From assembly GCF_000434895.1 (NCBI RefSeq), contig NZ_FR892778.1, positions 6,200-37,363 of the forward strand: a DNA stretch of 31,164 nt, in the 5' to 3' direction. A program made the translations under genes and the position numbers. Positions within the stretch are counted from its first letter, which is position 1, and every line of letters starts with the position of its first letter. The notes under the pieces were generated by a model, which was given only the letters and a program-made list of their open reading frames with translations, did not search any database and was not told the DNA's origin. The DNA is from Phascolarctobacterium succinatutens CAG:287 (GTDB taxonomy: Bacteria > Bacillota > Negativicutes > Acidaminococcales > Acidaminococcaceae). This document shows, piece by piece, positions 6,646 to 14,620 of this stretch.

Positions 6646-8100
6646 TTATTCTTCCTTGCTGATTTCTACGGGAATTTCCGGCAGCTTGCCGTCAATGCTG
6701 ATGTTCTTATTAACCTTAGCATCGTAGGTTTCACCCTTAGCAATCTCCTGCAGGTCAATGCCGGTAGCACTCTTCACCGTATCGAAAACCTTCGCCATTA
6801 CGGAAGGAACATTGCCGGAAAGACTGCCCATACCGCCTTCACCGTAAAGCGTAATCTTGTCCACCTTACTGAGCGGAGCAGCAACCTCTTTAGCAACCTG
6901 CGGCAGCACCTCAATCGCCATCTGGGCCATAGCAGCCTGACCATATTTCTTCATAGCCTCGGCCTTCTTATCCATAGCGGCAGCCTCAGCTTCGCCCTTC
7001 GCCTTAATAGCGGCAGCCTCTGCCTCACCCTTTACTCTGATAGCATAAGCCTCCGCATCGCCCTTGGCTTTAATAGCGGCAGCCTCCTGCTCCATAGCAT
7101 ATCTTTGCGCTTCTGCTTCACGCTGCCTTTTGGCCTGCTCAGCCAAAGCATCCTGTTCAACTCTGTATTTGTCAGCATCAGCCTGCTTCTGAATAGTAGC
7201 AGCCAGGATTTGCTCTTTTACCAATACCTCCTGCTTTTTCAGGTCAGCTTCACGCTCAGCCTTAGCAATCTGTGCGTTCACAGTTGCCACCTCAATCGAC
7301 TTTTGCTGCTCCTGTTGTTGAATTGCATAAGCAGCATCTGCCTCTGCCTTTTTAATATCGGCAGTACGCTTCAGTTCGCTCTTGGCAATAGAAAGCTCAT
7401 TCTGACGCTGTGCAATTGCTAAATCAGCATGCACCTGCGCATCATTAGCCTCTTTCTTGGCCGCAGCCTCGGCAATAGCCACATCACGCTCGGCAACAGC
7501 CTTGCTGATAGATGCATCCTTGCGGATTTTCGCCGTATTATCTGCACCCAAATCGACAATCAGACCGTTATCGTCAACTACGTTCTGGATATTGCAGCTC
7601 AAGATGCTGATACCCAGCTTTTCCATATCCTTAGCAGCCTTCTTCAGCACTTCGTCAGAGAAGGAATCACGGTCAACATTAATCTTCTTCAAATCCAGCG
7701 TACCAATAATCTCACGCATATTACCCTCAAGAGAATCCTGCAGGCTGCGCGTAATATCTGCCGGCTCCATATTCAAAAAGTTGCGCGCTGCCAGATAAAT
7801 ACCGTTTTCCTTATCAACAATAATCTTGGCAACAGCATCAACCTTAACGTTGATAAAATCGTTGGTCGGAACGCTTTGGCTGGTTTTGATATCTACGGAC
7901 ATCTGCCCCAGATATAGCATATCCACGCGCTCCAGCAGTGGAATTTTAAAGCCGCCGATACCGATAAGGATACGCGGATTCTTCGTAATACCGGAAATGA
8001 TATAAGCCACGTTTGGCGGTGCCTTTACATAACAGGTCTTGGCCGCAATAATAAATAAAACCAGGAAAATAATAACGAGAAAAGCAATTCCATAAGTCAA
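6646..8100 (-). CDS. Flotillin-like SPFH-domain membrane scaffold protein
   Basis: This 484-residue protein starts with one membrane anchor (about residues 3-20), followed by an SPFH domain (about 25-190; AYIISG, VDIKTSQSVPTNDFINVKVDAVAKI). Next is a long alanine/glutamate/lysine coiled coil (about 190-400) with repeated AAAIKAKGEAEA-type units, then a short tail. This is the architecture of bacterial flotillins (FloT/YuaG), which oligomerise on the inner membrane face and organise lipid microdomains. The start is TTG 8100 behind AAGGGGG at 8107-8113; it falls 30 nt after a promoter at 8138-8166, which rules out the upstream in-frame ATGs. No NfeD partner is adjacent, unlike in many flotillin operons. 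Which proteins it scaffolds here cannot be inferred. Confidence 0.9.
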   Translation of the reverse strand: MTYGIAFLVIIFLVLFIIAAKTCYVKAPPNVAYIISGITKNPRILIGIGGFKIPLLERVDMLYLGQMSVDIKTSQSVPTNDFINVKVDAVAKIIVDKENGIYLAARNFLNMEPADITRSLQDSLEGNMREIIGTLDLKKINVDRDSFSDEVLKKAAKDMEKLGISILSCNIQNVVDDNGLIVDLGADNTAKIRKDASISKAVAERDVAIAEAAAKKEANDAQVHADLAIAQRQNELSIAKSELKRTADIKKAEADAAYAIQQQEQQKSIEVATVNAQIAKAEREADLKKQEVLVKEQILAATIQKQADADKYRVEQDALAEQAKRQREAEAQRYAMEQEAAAIKAKGDAEAYAIRVKGEAEAAAIKAKGEAEAAAMDKKAEAMKKYGQAAMAQMAIEVLPQVAKEVAAPLSKVDKITLYGEGGMGSLSGNVPSVMAKVFDTVKSATGIDLQEIAKGETYDAKVNKNISIDGKLPEIPVEISKEE

Positions 8101-8137
8101 AATAATTCCCCCTTTATCATCTAAACGCTTTAAGTAA

Positions 8138-8166
8138 ATCATAGCATAGGCAATCATGAAAGACAA
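8138..8166 (-). promoter_or_regulatory. Promoter of the flotillin gene
   Basis: On the minus strand, -35 TTGTCT (8161-8166), 17-bp spacer, -10 TATGAT (8138-8143) with a TGC extension. It fixes the TTG at 8100 as the start. Confidence 0.7.
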
Positions 8167-8374
8167 GGGAATTATTTGTTACATTTTGAACATTAGCACA
8201 ATGCTTTAGAAGTCTATGACAAAAACAGGGTTGATTTTTTGCGAAAATTAATCTGTCAGTCAAACAAAGATTCTGGAAGATTTTTCAAAGCTTTGCGGTC
8301 TAGCTAAGTTATGCTAAACAGCAATTTACAAACATATCAAAATATACTCCAAGCCAACAATTAAACACCTCACG

Positions 8375-8403
8375 TTGACAACAAAATATGCTCGTGGTAA
8401 AAT
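8375..8403 (+). promoter_or_regulatory. Promoter of the MFS transporter gene
   Basis: Consensus -35 TTGACA (8375-8380), 17-bp spacer, -10 TAAAAT (8398-8403). Predicted start is near 8410, giving a ~145-nt leader. Confidence 0.75.
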
Positions 8404-8444
8404 CATCATAATTTATCAGAGGACTTGTAGCGCTCAAGCTATTG

Positions 8445-8483
8445 AAGCGGGATAGGATTCAAACGAATTTCATCCCGCTTTTT
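8445..8483 (+). terminator. Terminator hairpin inside the MFS leader (possible attenuator)
   Basis: AAGCGGGAT (8445-8453) pairs with ATCCCGCTT (8472-8480), followed by Ts, between the promoter and the MFS start. An upstream hairpin built on TAGC/GCTA and CTT/AAG (about 8428-8447) shares bases with the 5' arm, so the two structures could be mutually exclusive. No known riboswitch class was recognised. Confidence 0.7.
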
Positions 8484-8555
8484 AGATAAATTATGGCAAC
8501 ACTCAACCCATAAAAGCTCTCATAGCTACTTATGTAACGAAAGGAGTTTTTAACA

Positions 8556-9728
8556 ATGCAAATCAGCAAACCCGAAAACACTTTACAAAATATTTCTGTC
8601 GGCAGCAAAGAAATCAATGCAGCGCGTGTCGCCTTCTTCCTACCAGGCTTCGTCATTTCCACCTGGGCACCGATGATTCCTATGGTCAAAGCACGCCTGA
8701 ACCTTGAAGCGGATGTACTTGGCCTTTTGCTTCTGTGCATCGGTATCAGCGCTTTTATCTTTATGCCTTTAGCCGGCGCACTCGTACAACGCTTTGGCTG
8801 CAAAAAAGTCGTCATCACAGGTGCAACGCTGATGGCACTAATTTCCGTGCTGCTTTCTTGCCTGCCAAACATCTGGAGCTATGCCATTGCGCTTGCATTC
8901 TTTGGTGCCGTCATGGGCGCAACGGATGTCAGCATGAACACCAACGCTGTTATTGTAGAAAAGCTCGCAGGGCGCAGACTGCTCAGTGGTATGCATGCCT
9001 TTTGGAGTATCGGCTGCTTTGCCAGCGCAGGTCTTTTCAGCGTACTGGCATCTTCAGGCTTAAACGTAACGCTCATCGCCACATTGCACTGTGCTATTGT
9101 TTTAGCGTTGCTGGCAGTTTTCGGCCGCCACTTACTGGATTATAAAAGCCCCGGCGGCGAAAAGGCCTTTGCTATCCCACGCGGCATTGTTATCGTTTTA
9201 GGCATTCTCGCCTGCATTTCCTTCCTTGTTGAAGGTGCAGTTATGGATTGGAGCGGCGTACTGCTCACCGAAGTGAAACATATGGATATAGCGTTGGCAG
9301 GCACAGGTTACGCTATCTTTTCCGTTGCTATGCTCATCATGCGTCTTTTAGGCGATAAAACTGTACAGTTTTTAGGCGAACAAAAAGCTGTTATCGGCGG
9401 CAGCATCGTCACGGCAGCAGGCTTTGCGCTCGTAGTTGTTTTAGATAACCTGTATCTCAACGCCTTTGCCTTCATTCTCATCGGCCTTGGTTGTGCCAAT
9501 ATTGTCCCTGTATTTTATTCGCTCTTAAAATACCAGAAGGACATGCCTATCAGCGCTGCGGTAACTTCCGTAACCAGTTTAGGTTATACAGGTGTTATTC
9601 TAGGTCCCGCACTTTTAGGCTTTGTCGCCCATGGTATCAATATCAGCGCGGTTTTTGAACTGGTTGCCTTATTGCTTGTCATTGAAGCAGGAATTGCCAA
9701 GTACGTTTTCTGCAAGCTGAAAATGTAA
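8556..9728 (+). CDS. MFS transporter, YbjJ-like
   Basis: A 390-residue major facilitator protein with about 12 hydrophobic helices. The first half shows the family pattern PGFVISTWAPMIPMVKARLNL, then MPLAGALVQRFGCKKVV (the loop 2-3 motif-A region) and DVSMNTNAVIVEK followed by SGMHAFWSIG, as in E. coli YbjJ and related fucose-permease-like carriers. It sits in the inner membrane; the substrate is not known from sequence. The start is ATG 8556 with AAAGGAG at 8540-8546. It is monocistronic, with a strong promoter, a terminator-bearing leader and its own terminator. That leader suggests control by a small ligand, perhaps the transported one. Confidence 0.85.
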   Translation: MQISKPENTLQNISVGSKEINAARVAFFLPGFVISTWAPMIPMVKARLNLEADVLGLLLLCIGISAFIFMPLAGALVQRFGCKKVVITGATLMALISVLLSCLPNIWSYAIALAFFGAVMGATDVSMNTNAVIVEKLAGRRLLSGMHAFWSIGCFASAGLFSVLASSGLNVTLIATLHCAIVLALLAVFGRHLLDYKSPGGEKAFAIPRGIVIVLGILACISFLVEGAVMDWSGVLLTEVKHMDIALAGTGYAIFSVAMLIMRLLGDKTVQFLGEQKAVIGGSIVTAAGFALVVVLDNLYLNAFAFILIGLGCANIVPVFYSLLKYQKDMPISAAVTSVTSLGYTGVILGPALLGFVAHGINISAVFELVALLLVIEAGIAKYVFCKLKM

Positions 9729-9743
9729 AATGCGTCATATAAC

Positions 9744-9788
9744 AAAACGAGCCGGTTTTAGTCAAAATGCTAAAGCCTGCTCGTTTTT
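9744..9788 (+). terminator. Terminator after the MFS gene
   Basis: AAAACGAGC with GCTCGTTTT forms the outer stem and GGTTTTAG with CTAAAGCC the inner stem, followed by a T-run. Confidence 0.85.
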
Positions 9789-9795
9789 GATTGCA

Positions 9796-9865
9796 AAAGT
9801 TTTGGGAATATTCTTCCCAAAACTTTGCGTTTCTATATAGTTTTAGGAATTATTTTCCTAAAACT
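9796..9865. repeat. Two tandem long palindromes
   Basis: The first (9796-9826) has a 13-bp stem, AAAGTTTTGGGAA with its complement. The second (9839-9865) has an 11-bp stem, AGTTTTAGGAA with its complement. They are near-copies of one another, follow directly after the MFS terminator and have no open frame. The rest of the gap to 9969 shows nothing recognisable. Confidence 0.7.
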
Positions 9866-9969
9866 TTTGTATTTACTAAGTTTCAGACTTAAAGATTGGA
9901 ATGTTTGGCACGCCAAGAATTCTTTATGAAATCAAATATGCGCTCACGCAGTACGTAAAACGCATCAAG

Positions 9970-10017
9970 AAAAATAAGCTGCTAGCACGTCACAAGACCC
10001 GCTAACAGCTTATTTTT
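9970..10017 (-). terminator. Terminator of the 2TM/Nudix-like gene (repeat family copy)
   Basis: AAAATAAGCTG (9971-9981) pairs with CAGCTTATTTT (10006-10016), abutting the stop codon of the minus-strand gene. Its 46-bp sequence is repeated with only three differences at 10845-10890. Confidence 0.8.
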
Positions 10018-10740
10018 TCAAACAATATTATGCTTTACCAATTCAACAACATCGAGATTATGTTCCCTGATGTCCTCATCAGCTTCCATCTTATCAATAC
10101 TCCACCAAGAATACTTCCTATCGCCTATCATAAAGCTATCTGCCTGAAGCTTTTTCGGCAGCTTCTTAATATTTGCCTGATATAAAGTATGCGCATAAAC
10201 CTTTTGCACCTTATCACTCACAGAATATTTTGTCCGCAGCTCAAAGCCCTTGCGTTCAACAGAAATCAGCTCTGGTGCAATCTGTAAATCAGTACTCAGG
10301 CGCTTAATTATATTAGCAATATTCTCCTCTTCTACTACCTGTGTTTTATAATTAGGGAACAGATTCAACCCCCATCTATTATCATAGTAAAGCAGATAAC
10401 GGTGAGGATATTTATTAAAGGTATCTTTAATAGCGATAAGCGAAAAAGGATGCTCAATTTCATTAAGATTTTCGATATCATGCTGCAGTAAATCTGCATT
10501 ATATGTATTTTTTATTGCTTTTACCATTGCGCACCCACTCCAATAAAGGCCAAAGCCACCAACAATTATAACTATTACTTTTGCCCACAAGGAAGTTTCA
10601 GGCGAGGCAGAAAAACCACCATACATCACTAATAAAGCATTAGCAACGTTACAGCTTTGGTCTAGCTTTTTATATCCAATATAATCTTGTTTTCGTTGTA
10701 AAAGGGCTTCAAGTTTAGTACTATCAATCAGTAACTGCAA
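10018..10740 (-). CDS. Membrane protein with two TM helices and a degenerate Nudix-like C-terminal domain
   Basis: A 240-residue protein I cannot assign to a named family. Residues ~31-46 and ~52-74 are hydrophobic helices. The soluble C-terminal half (about 113-235) is patterned like a Nudix fold: HRYLLYYDNRWGLNLFPNY, a helix around 138-152, KVYAHTLYQANI, and a closing SWWSIDKMEADEDI. The catalytic GX5EX7REUXEEXGU box is absent, so hydrolase activity is doubtful. Two-helix proteins with a Nudix-like domain occur among effectors associated with nucleotide-signalling (SMODS) systems, but no nucleotidyltransferase is nearby, so any defence role is speculative. The start is TTG 10740 behind AAGGAG. 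It is monocistronic, with its own promoter and terminator. Confidence 0.6.
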   Translation of the reverse strand: MQLLIDSTKLEALLQRKQDYIGYKKLDQSCNVANALLVMYGGFSASPETSLWAKVIVIIVGGFGLYWSGCAMVKAIKNTYNADLLQHDIENLNEIEHPFSLIAIKDTFNKYPHRYLLYYDNRWGLNLFPNYKTQVVEEENIANIIKRLSTDLQIAPELISVERKGFELRTKYSVSDKVQKVYAHTLYQANIKKLPKKLQADSFMIGDRKYSWWSIDKMEADEDIREHNLDVVELVKHNIV

Positions 10741-10770
10741 AGAACTCTCTCCTTTACACTAATATAAATA

Positions 10771-10799
10771 AGTATATCACAGAGCCGTAATTGGAGCAA
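10771..10799 (-). promoter_or_regulatory. Promoter of the 2TM/Nudix-like gene
   Basis: On the minus strand, -35 TTGCTC (10794-10799), 17-bp spacer, -10 TATACT (10771-10776) with a TGA extension. Confidence 0.6.
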
Positions 10800-10843
10800 G
10801 AATATGATTATACCATGGTACAATAGTCAAATACATCAGAACG

Positions 10844-10892
10844 AAAAATAAGCTACCAGCACGTCACAAGACACGCTAACAGCTTATTTTTA
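10844..10892. repeat. Third copy of the AATAAGCT terminator hairpin
   Basis: AAAATAAGCT pairs with AGCTTATTTT (10881-10890), and it shares the CAGCACGTCACAAGAC core with the copy at 9971-10016. No gene ends directly here; the nearest minus-strand gene (DUF951) has its own terminator at 11175-11215, so this copy may be a stray repeat or a backup terminator. Confidence 0.65.
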
Positions 10893-11174
10893 TTGTCCTC
10901 AGCCTATTTTTTGCAACGCCACACTCCGCGCTGCGCAGACCGGAACGGACGACGGGTTCGCCGGCACGTCTTTGTTACGCGCAAGCTCGCAGGCAACGGA
11001 CCGACAGGGAATTTTTCGCTGGAGCGTTGACGAACCACTCAGTAAGCACACCTCGCAAAATTTAGCGACGTGAAAAATTCTGCTAATCTAGTCGCCGGAA
11101 TCCGGCGAAGCAGTCACATGGGGCGTTTTTTGGATACTTTTTGCCGCCCCGGGCAAAAAGTTTCACATACTACC
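10893..11174. other. Non-coding, inverted-repeat-rich, relatively GC-rich stretch
   Basis: About 280 bp without a supportable gene. It contains a near-perfect palindrome TCGCCGGA-A-TCCGGCGA (11092-11108) and a large imperfect hairpin (11120-11188) with a 9-bp core, CTTTTTGCC/GGCAAAAAG (11137-11145 and 11152-11160). Its base composition differs from the AT-rich spacers elsewhere in the window, suggesting a decayed or mobile intergenic element. Confidence 0.55.
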
Positions 11175-11215
11175 CAAAAACGCTCCCCTGCTACCCGACG
11201 GTAGCAAGAAAGCGT
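11175..11215 (-). terminator. Terminator of the CBS-ACT/DUF951 transcript
   Basis: AACGCT pairs with AGCGTT and TGCTACC with GGTAGCA around a GTCG loop (11179-11215), joined by G-T pairs, with Ts following on the minus strand. It lies just past the DUF951 stop. Confidence 0.75.
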
Positions 11216-11232
11216 TCTCTTTATCTGCTTAT

Positions 11233-11439
11233 TTACTTTTCCGCTTCAGCGCTCTTCACAACCGCCTTCGCAGCCTTTTCGAACTTGGTACGCGCCAGCA
11301 TGACAAAATGTCCGCAGCCACAGCATTTCATACCAAAGTCCATACCCGTGCGGGTAATTTCCCACTCATCACTGCCACAGGGATGAGCCTTTTTCATTTT
11401 GACGATATCGCCTACATTAACATCCTTACCGGAAAGCAT
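11233..11439 (-). CDS. DUF951 family protein (YyzM-like)
   Basis: A 68-residue member of the small DUF951 family: VGDIVKMKKAHPCGSDEWEI (9-28), then CCGCGHFVMLARTKFEK. The conserved HPCG plus CxxC cysteines suggest a metal-binding beta-barrel; no biochemical function is established. In Bacillus subtilis the homologue lies between parB and ychF, and both of those genes are in this window, though separated. The ATG shares one base with the stop codon of the upstream CBS-ACT gene (TAATG), so the two are translationally coupled. The last ~15 residues are a basic, alanine-rich tail. Confidence 0.85.
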   Translation of the reverse strand: MLSGKDVNVGDIVKMKKAHPCGSDEWEITRTGMDFGMKCCGCGHFVMLARTKFEKAAKAVVKSAEAEK

Positions 11440-12098
11440 TATTCAATACCGTCCAAAGTCATTACGTCGCTGACCTCATAGCCGGCTTCACGGATTTGCT
11501 CAATGATATCCATACCATTATTATTGAGAGCGGCACGAATGGTAACTTCAGCAGTACCATCACCATTTTGCTTGGTAACCAGAGAAATAATATTAATGCC
11601 GTCTTCCTTCATAATGTTGGAGATTTCCGCAACAACACCAACTTTATCGGGTGCTTCGATAGTAATACGCAGGCAGTTGCGGTTCATACCCATAATTTCT
11701 ACGATAGAACGGAAGATATCACTGCGAGAAACAATACCGCAAAGCTTATTCTCCTGATTAACAACCGGCAGAGCATTAACTCTGTATTTATACAGTTTGT
11801 AAGCAACATATTCGATAGTATCATCCGCTTCAACGCTGATAACGCTACGTTTCATAACGTCTTTAACCTTCAGACGTCCCAGCAGATAATTAGCCTCATA
11901 ACGGGAAAGGGTGCTGCTGTCACTGGGAGAAGCTTTGCCGATATCATCACTGGTAATAATGCCGCGTACACGCTGCATATCATCTACAACCGGCAGGCTT
12001 ATCAGCCTTTTGCCACGCATAATTTCGCGTGCTTCCAAAATAGATTGATCCTCACGTATGGTAACAACAGGTTCAGTCATAATATCTTTTACTAACAT
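11439..12098 (-). CDS. CBS-pair and ACT domain regulatory protein (AcuB-like)
   Basis: A 219-residue cytosolic sensor: two CBS motifs (about residues 1-60 and 75-135; VKDIMTEPVVTI... and VKDVMKRSVISV...) followed by a C-terminal ACT domain (about 143-215; ITIEAPDKVGVVAEISNIMKEDGINI). CBS pairs bind adenosine nucleotides and ACT domains bind amino acids, often branched-chain ones. That fits its place 100 bp behind livF, so it may sense the imported amino acid, though its partner is unknown. The start is ATG 12098, with AAAGGAGG upstream; an in-frame ATG at 12131 lies before that ribosome site. No strong promoter or terminator separates it from livF, so it is probably co-transcribed. Confidence 0.88.
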   Translation of the reverse strand: MLVKDIMTEPVVTIREDQSILEAREIMRGKRLISLPVVDDMQRVRGIITSDDIGKASPSDSSTLSRYEANYLLGRLKVKDVMKRSVISVEADDTIEYVAYKLYKYRVNALPVVNQENKLCGIVSRSDIFRSIVEIMGMNRNCLRITIEAPDKVGVVAEISNIMKEDGINIISLVTKQNGDGTAEVTIRAALNNNGMDIIEQIREAGYEVSDVMTLDGIE

Positions 12099-12197
12099 AT
12101 GAGTTTTACCTCCTTTGACTATAGACCACAATCATTTTAATATAATCCTTTTCACTTTAAGGCAGCTATGAAGCAACCCGACGAATTCGTATATCAA

Positions 12198-12902
12198 TCA
12201 GCCGCCAAGGTATGCTTTGCGAACAGCCTCGCTGCTTGCCAGCTCTTTGGCTGTGCCGCTCAGAGTAATACGTCCTGTTTCCAAAACGTATGCCTTATCA
12301 GCGATGGACAACGCCATATTAGCGTTCTGTTCAACCAACAGAACGGTAGTACCGCTCTCGTTGATTTCCTTTATTATATTAAAAATTTCCTTTACAAGCA
12401 AGGGGGCAAGACCCATAGAAGGCTCGTCCAGCAGCAGCAGCTTAGGACGGCTCATCAGCGCACGGCCCATAGCCAGCATCTGCTGCTCGCCACCGGAAAG
12501 CGTACCGGAAAGCTGATCCTTACGTTCCAGCAGACGCGGGAATTTTTTAAAGACATCATCCATGTCCTTGGCAATTCCATCCTTATCCTTACGCAGATAA
12601 GCGCCCAACTCCAGGTTTTCCAGAACAGTCATATTGGCAAAAACATGACGGCCCTCAGGAACCTGGCACAGGCCCATGCCGACAATTTTATGCGCCGGTA
12701 CACCGGCAATATCATGACCTTCATATAAGATTTTACCGGTCTTCGGTTTCATCAGACCGGAAATGGTGCGCAATGTGGTAGATTTACCGGCACCGTTGGA
12801 ACCGATCAGCGCTACGATTTCACCATCTGGAACATCGAGGCTGATACCTTTGATAGCGTGAATTGCGCCATAATATACATTGATATCTTCAACAGTTAAC
12901 AT
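12198..12902 (-). CDS. livF: Branched-chain amino acid ABC transporter, ATP-binding protein LivF
   Basis: A 234-residue ATPase with Walker A GSNGAGKST (34-42), a Q-loop in CQVPEGRHVF, the signature LSGGEQQ, Walker B LLLLDEPSMGLAP and a LLVEQNANMAL switch region typical of LivF. It pairs with LivG to power uptake of leucine, isoleucine and valine through LivHM. Its ATG overlaps the livG stop (TGATG), so translation is coupled. It is the last of the four transporter genes. Confidence 0.95.
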   Translation of the reverse strand: MLTVEDINVYYGAIHAIKGISLDVPDGEIVALIGSNGAGKSTTLRTISGLMKPKTGKILYEGHDIAGVPAHKIVGMGLCQVPEGRHVFANMTVLENLELGAYLRKDKDGIAKDMDDVFKKFPRLLERKDQLSGTLSGGEQQMLAMGRALMSRPKLLLLDEPSMGLAPLLVKEIFNIIKEINESGTTVLLVEQNANMALSIADKAYVLETGRITLSGTAKELASSEAVRKAYLGG

Positions 12903-13675
12903 CAGTTGATAACCTCCTCGCCCAAGTATGCTTCAATAACGCGCTTGTTGTGTTTAATTTCTTCCGGAGTACCTTCGGCAATCTTCATGCCGTATTCCAG
13001 TACGTAAATACGCTCGCAGACACCCATTACCAAGCCCATATCATGCTCAATCAGCAGGATGGAAAGATTGAATTCCTTACGAATCCAGCGAATCATTTCC
13101 ATCAGCTCTTTGGTTTCCTGCGGGTTCATGCCGGCAGCAGGCTCATCCAACAGCAGCAGCTTCGGCTCGGTAGCCAGAGCACGCGCAATTTCCAGACGAC
13201 GCTGCTTGCCATAAGGCAGGTTCTTTGCTACCTCATGTGCTTCTTCCTCCAGATGGAAGATTTTCAGCAAATCAAGAGCCTTTTGTGTAATATATTCTTC
13301 TTCACTGAGATATTTGCCATCACGGACGATAGCATCAGCCAGATTATAGGTTACGTGCATATTATAAGCAATTTTTACATTATCGATAACGCTCAGCTCG
13401 GAGAACAGGCGGATATTTTGGAATGTACGCGCCATGCCCATCTGCGTAACCTGGTAAGATTTTTTACCGCTGCTTTGCTGACCGTTAAAATATACCTTGC
13501 CTTCGGTCGGTGTATATACACCGGTAATCATGTTGAAGGCTGTTGTCTTGCCGGCGCCGTTAGGACCGATAAGGCCAATCAGTTCTCCCTCGTCGATATG
13601 CATGGAAAGATTGGAAACGGCACGCAGGCCGCCGAAAACCATGGATACATTATCTACCTTCAGCAGTTCTGCCAT
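12902..13675 (-). CDS. livG: Branched-chain amino acid ABC transporter, ATP-binding protein LivG
   Basis: 257 residues with Walker A GPNGAGKTT (36-44), GMARTFQNIRLF (Q-loop region), the variant signature LPYGKQRRLEIARAL that marks LivG proteins, Walker B LLLLDEPAAGMNPQET and SILLIEHDMGLVMGVCERIYVLEYG. It is the second ATPase of the importer. The gene starts at ATG 13675, inside the last 26 bp of livM, and ends overlapping livF, so the cluster is tightly packed. Confidence 0.95.
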   Translation of the reverse strand: MAELLKVDNVSMVFGGLRAVSNLSMHIDEGELIGLIGPNGAGKTTAFNMITGVYTPTEGKVYFNGQQSSGKKSYQVTQMGMARTFQNIRLFSELSVIDNVKIAYNMHVTYNLADAIVRDGKYLSEEEYITQKALDLLKIFHLEEEAHEVAKNLPYGKQRRLEIARALATEPKLLLLDEPAAGMNPQETKELMEMIRWIRKEFNLSILLIEHDMGLVMGVCERIYVLEYGMKIAEGTPEEIKHNKRVIEAYLGEEVIN

Positions 13676-14609
13676 TGTCCTTACCTCCTAATTTAAACAT
13701 TTTCAAGCTCAATTCCTTGCTGCCAAGCAAGCCTTGCGGACGGTACAGCATCAGGATAATCATAGTAACAGAATAGATAATCATACGCCATTCCGGGTAA
13801 TCCGACAAATAAGCGGAAATGAAGGTCAGCAAGGTTGCACCGGTAATCGCACCGGTCATAGAACCAAGACCGCCTAAAACAACCATGGTCAGGATATCGA
13901 AGGAACGCATGAAGGTGAAGGACGCAGGATGCGCCAGGAAGAAGTAGTGGCTGAAGAGTGCGCCTGCAGTACCGGCAAAAGCAGCACCGAAGGTGAAAGC
14001 CATTACTTTATATTTAGTAGTGTTGATACCCATGGTATCTGCCGCAATTTCGTTTTCACGGATTGCCAGGCAGCAACGGCCATAGGAAGAGTTTTTAAAG
14101 TTCTTAATGAAGAAGATAATCGCTATCATAATCCAGAAGGTATACGCGAAATTGGTCATACGGGGAATGCCCATCAAACCGGATGCACCGCCGACATAAT
14201 CAATGTTCAGGATGCAGATACGGATAATTTCGCCTAAGCCCAAGGTGGCGATTGCCAGATAGTCACCATCAAGACGCAGCGTCGGCAAGCCAATCAAAAA
14301 GCCCAACAGGCCGGCGGCCAGGGTTGCTACAACCAGACCTGCTTCAAAGGGCATACCCAGCTTAACCGTCATAATAGCACTGGTATAAGCGCCAACTGCC
14401 ATAAAGCCGGCATGACCGATAGAGAACTGACCGGTATAGCCGTTAATCAGGTTCAGGCTGACTGCAAGAATAATGTTGATGCAGATAAGTATAATGTTCA
14501 GCTCCCAGAAGGGACCGATGATTTCGCCAAAGAGCAGGCCTTGTACGATACCAAAAACGATAACGCAGGCAACTATGGCTTTTAAATCAAATTTTCTAAT
14601 TGCATTCAT
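13650..14609 (-). CDS. livM: Branched-chain amino acid ABC transporter permease LivM
   Basis: A 319-residue permease of the LivHM type with about nine to ten membrane helices. It carries GYTGQFSIGHAGFMAVGAYTSA near residue 60, the cytoplasmic coupling loop RLDGDYLAIATLGLGEIIRI, and RENEIAADTMGINTTKYKVMAF. The C-terminal ~20 residues are polar and overlap the livG start. ATG 14609 lies 11 bp beyond livH. Confidence 0.93.
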   Translation of the reverse strand: MNAIRKFDLKAIVACVIVFGIVQGLLFGEIIGPFWELNIILICINIILAVSLNLINGYTGQFSIGHAGFMAVGAYTSAIMTVKLGMPFEAGLVVATLAAGLLGFLIGLPTLRLDGDYLAIATLGLGEIIRICILNIDYVGGASGLMGIPRMTNFAYTFWIMIAIIFFIKNFKNSSYGRCCLAIRENEIAADTMGINTTKYKVMAFTFGAAFAGTAGALFSHYFFLAHPASFTFMRSFDILTMVVLGGLGSMTGAITGATLLTFISAYLSDYPEWRMIIYSVTMIILMLYRPQGLLGSKELSLKMFKLGGKDNGRTAEGR

Positions 14610-14620
14610 ACCATGTCACC

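Noticed and set aside
6616..7917. Long plus-strand frames opposite the flotillin gene
   Set aside because: They mirror the repetitive coiled-coil codons of the flotillin and show only Leu/Ser-rich low-complexity sequence.
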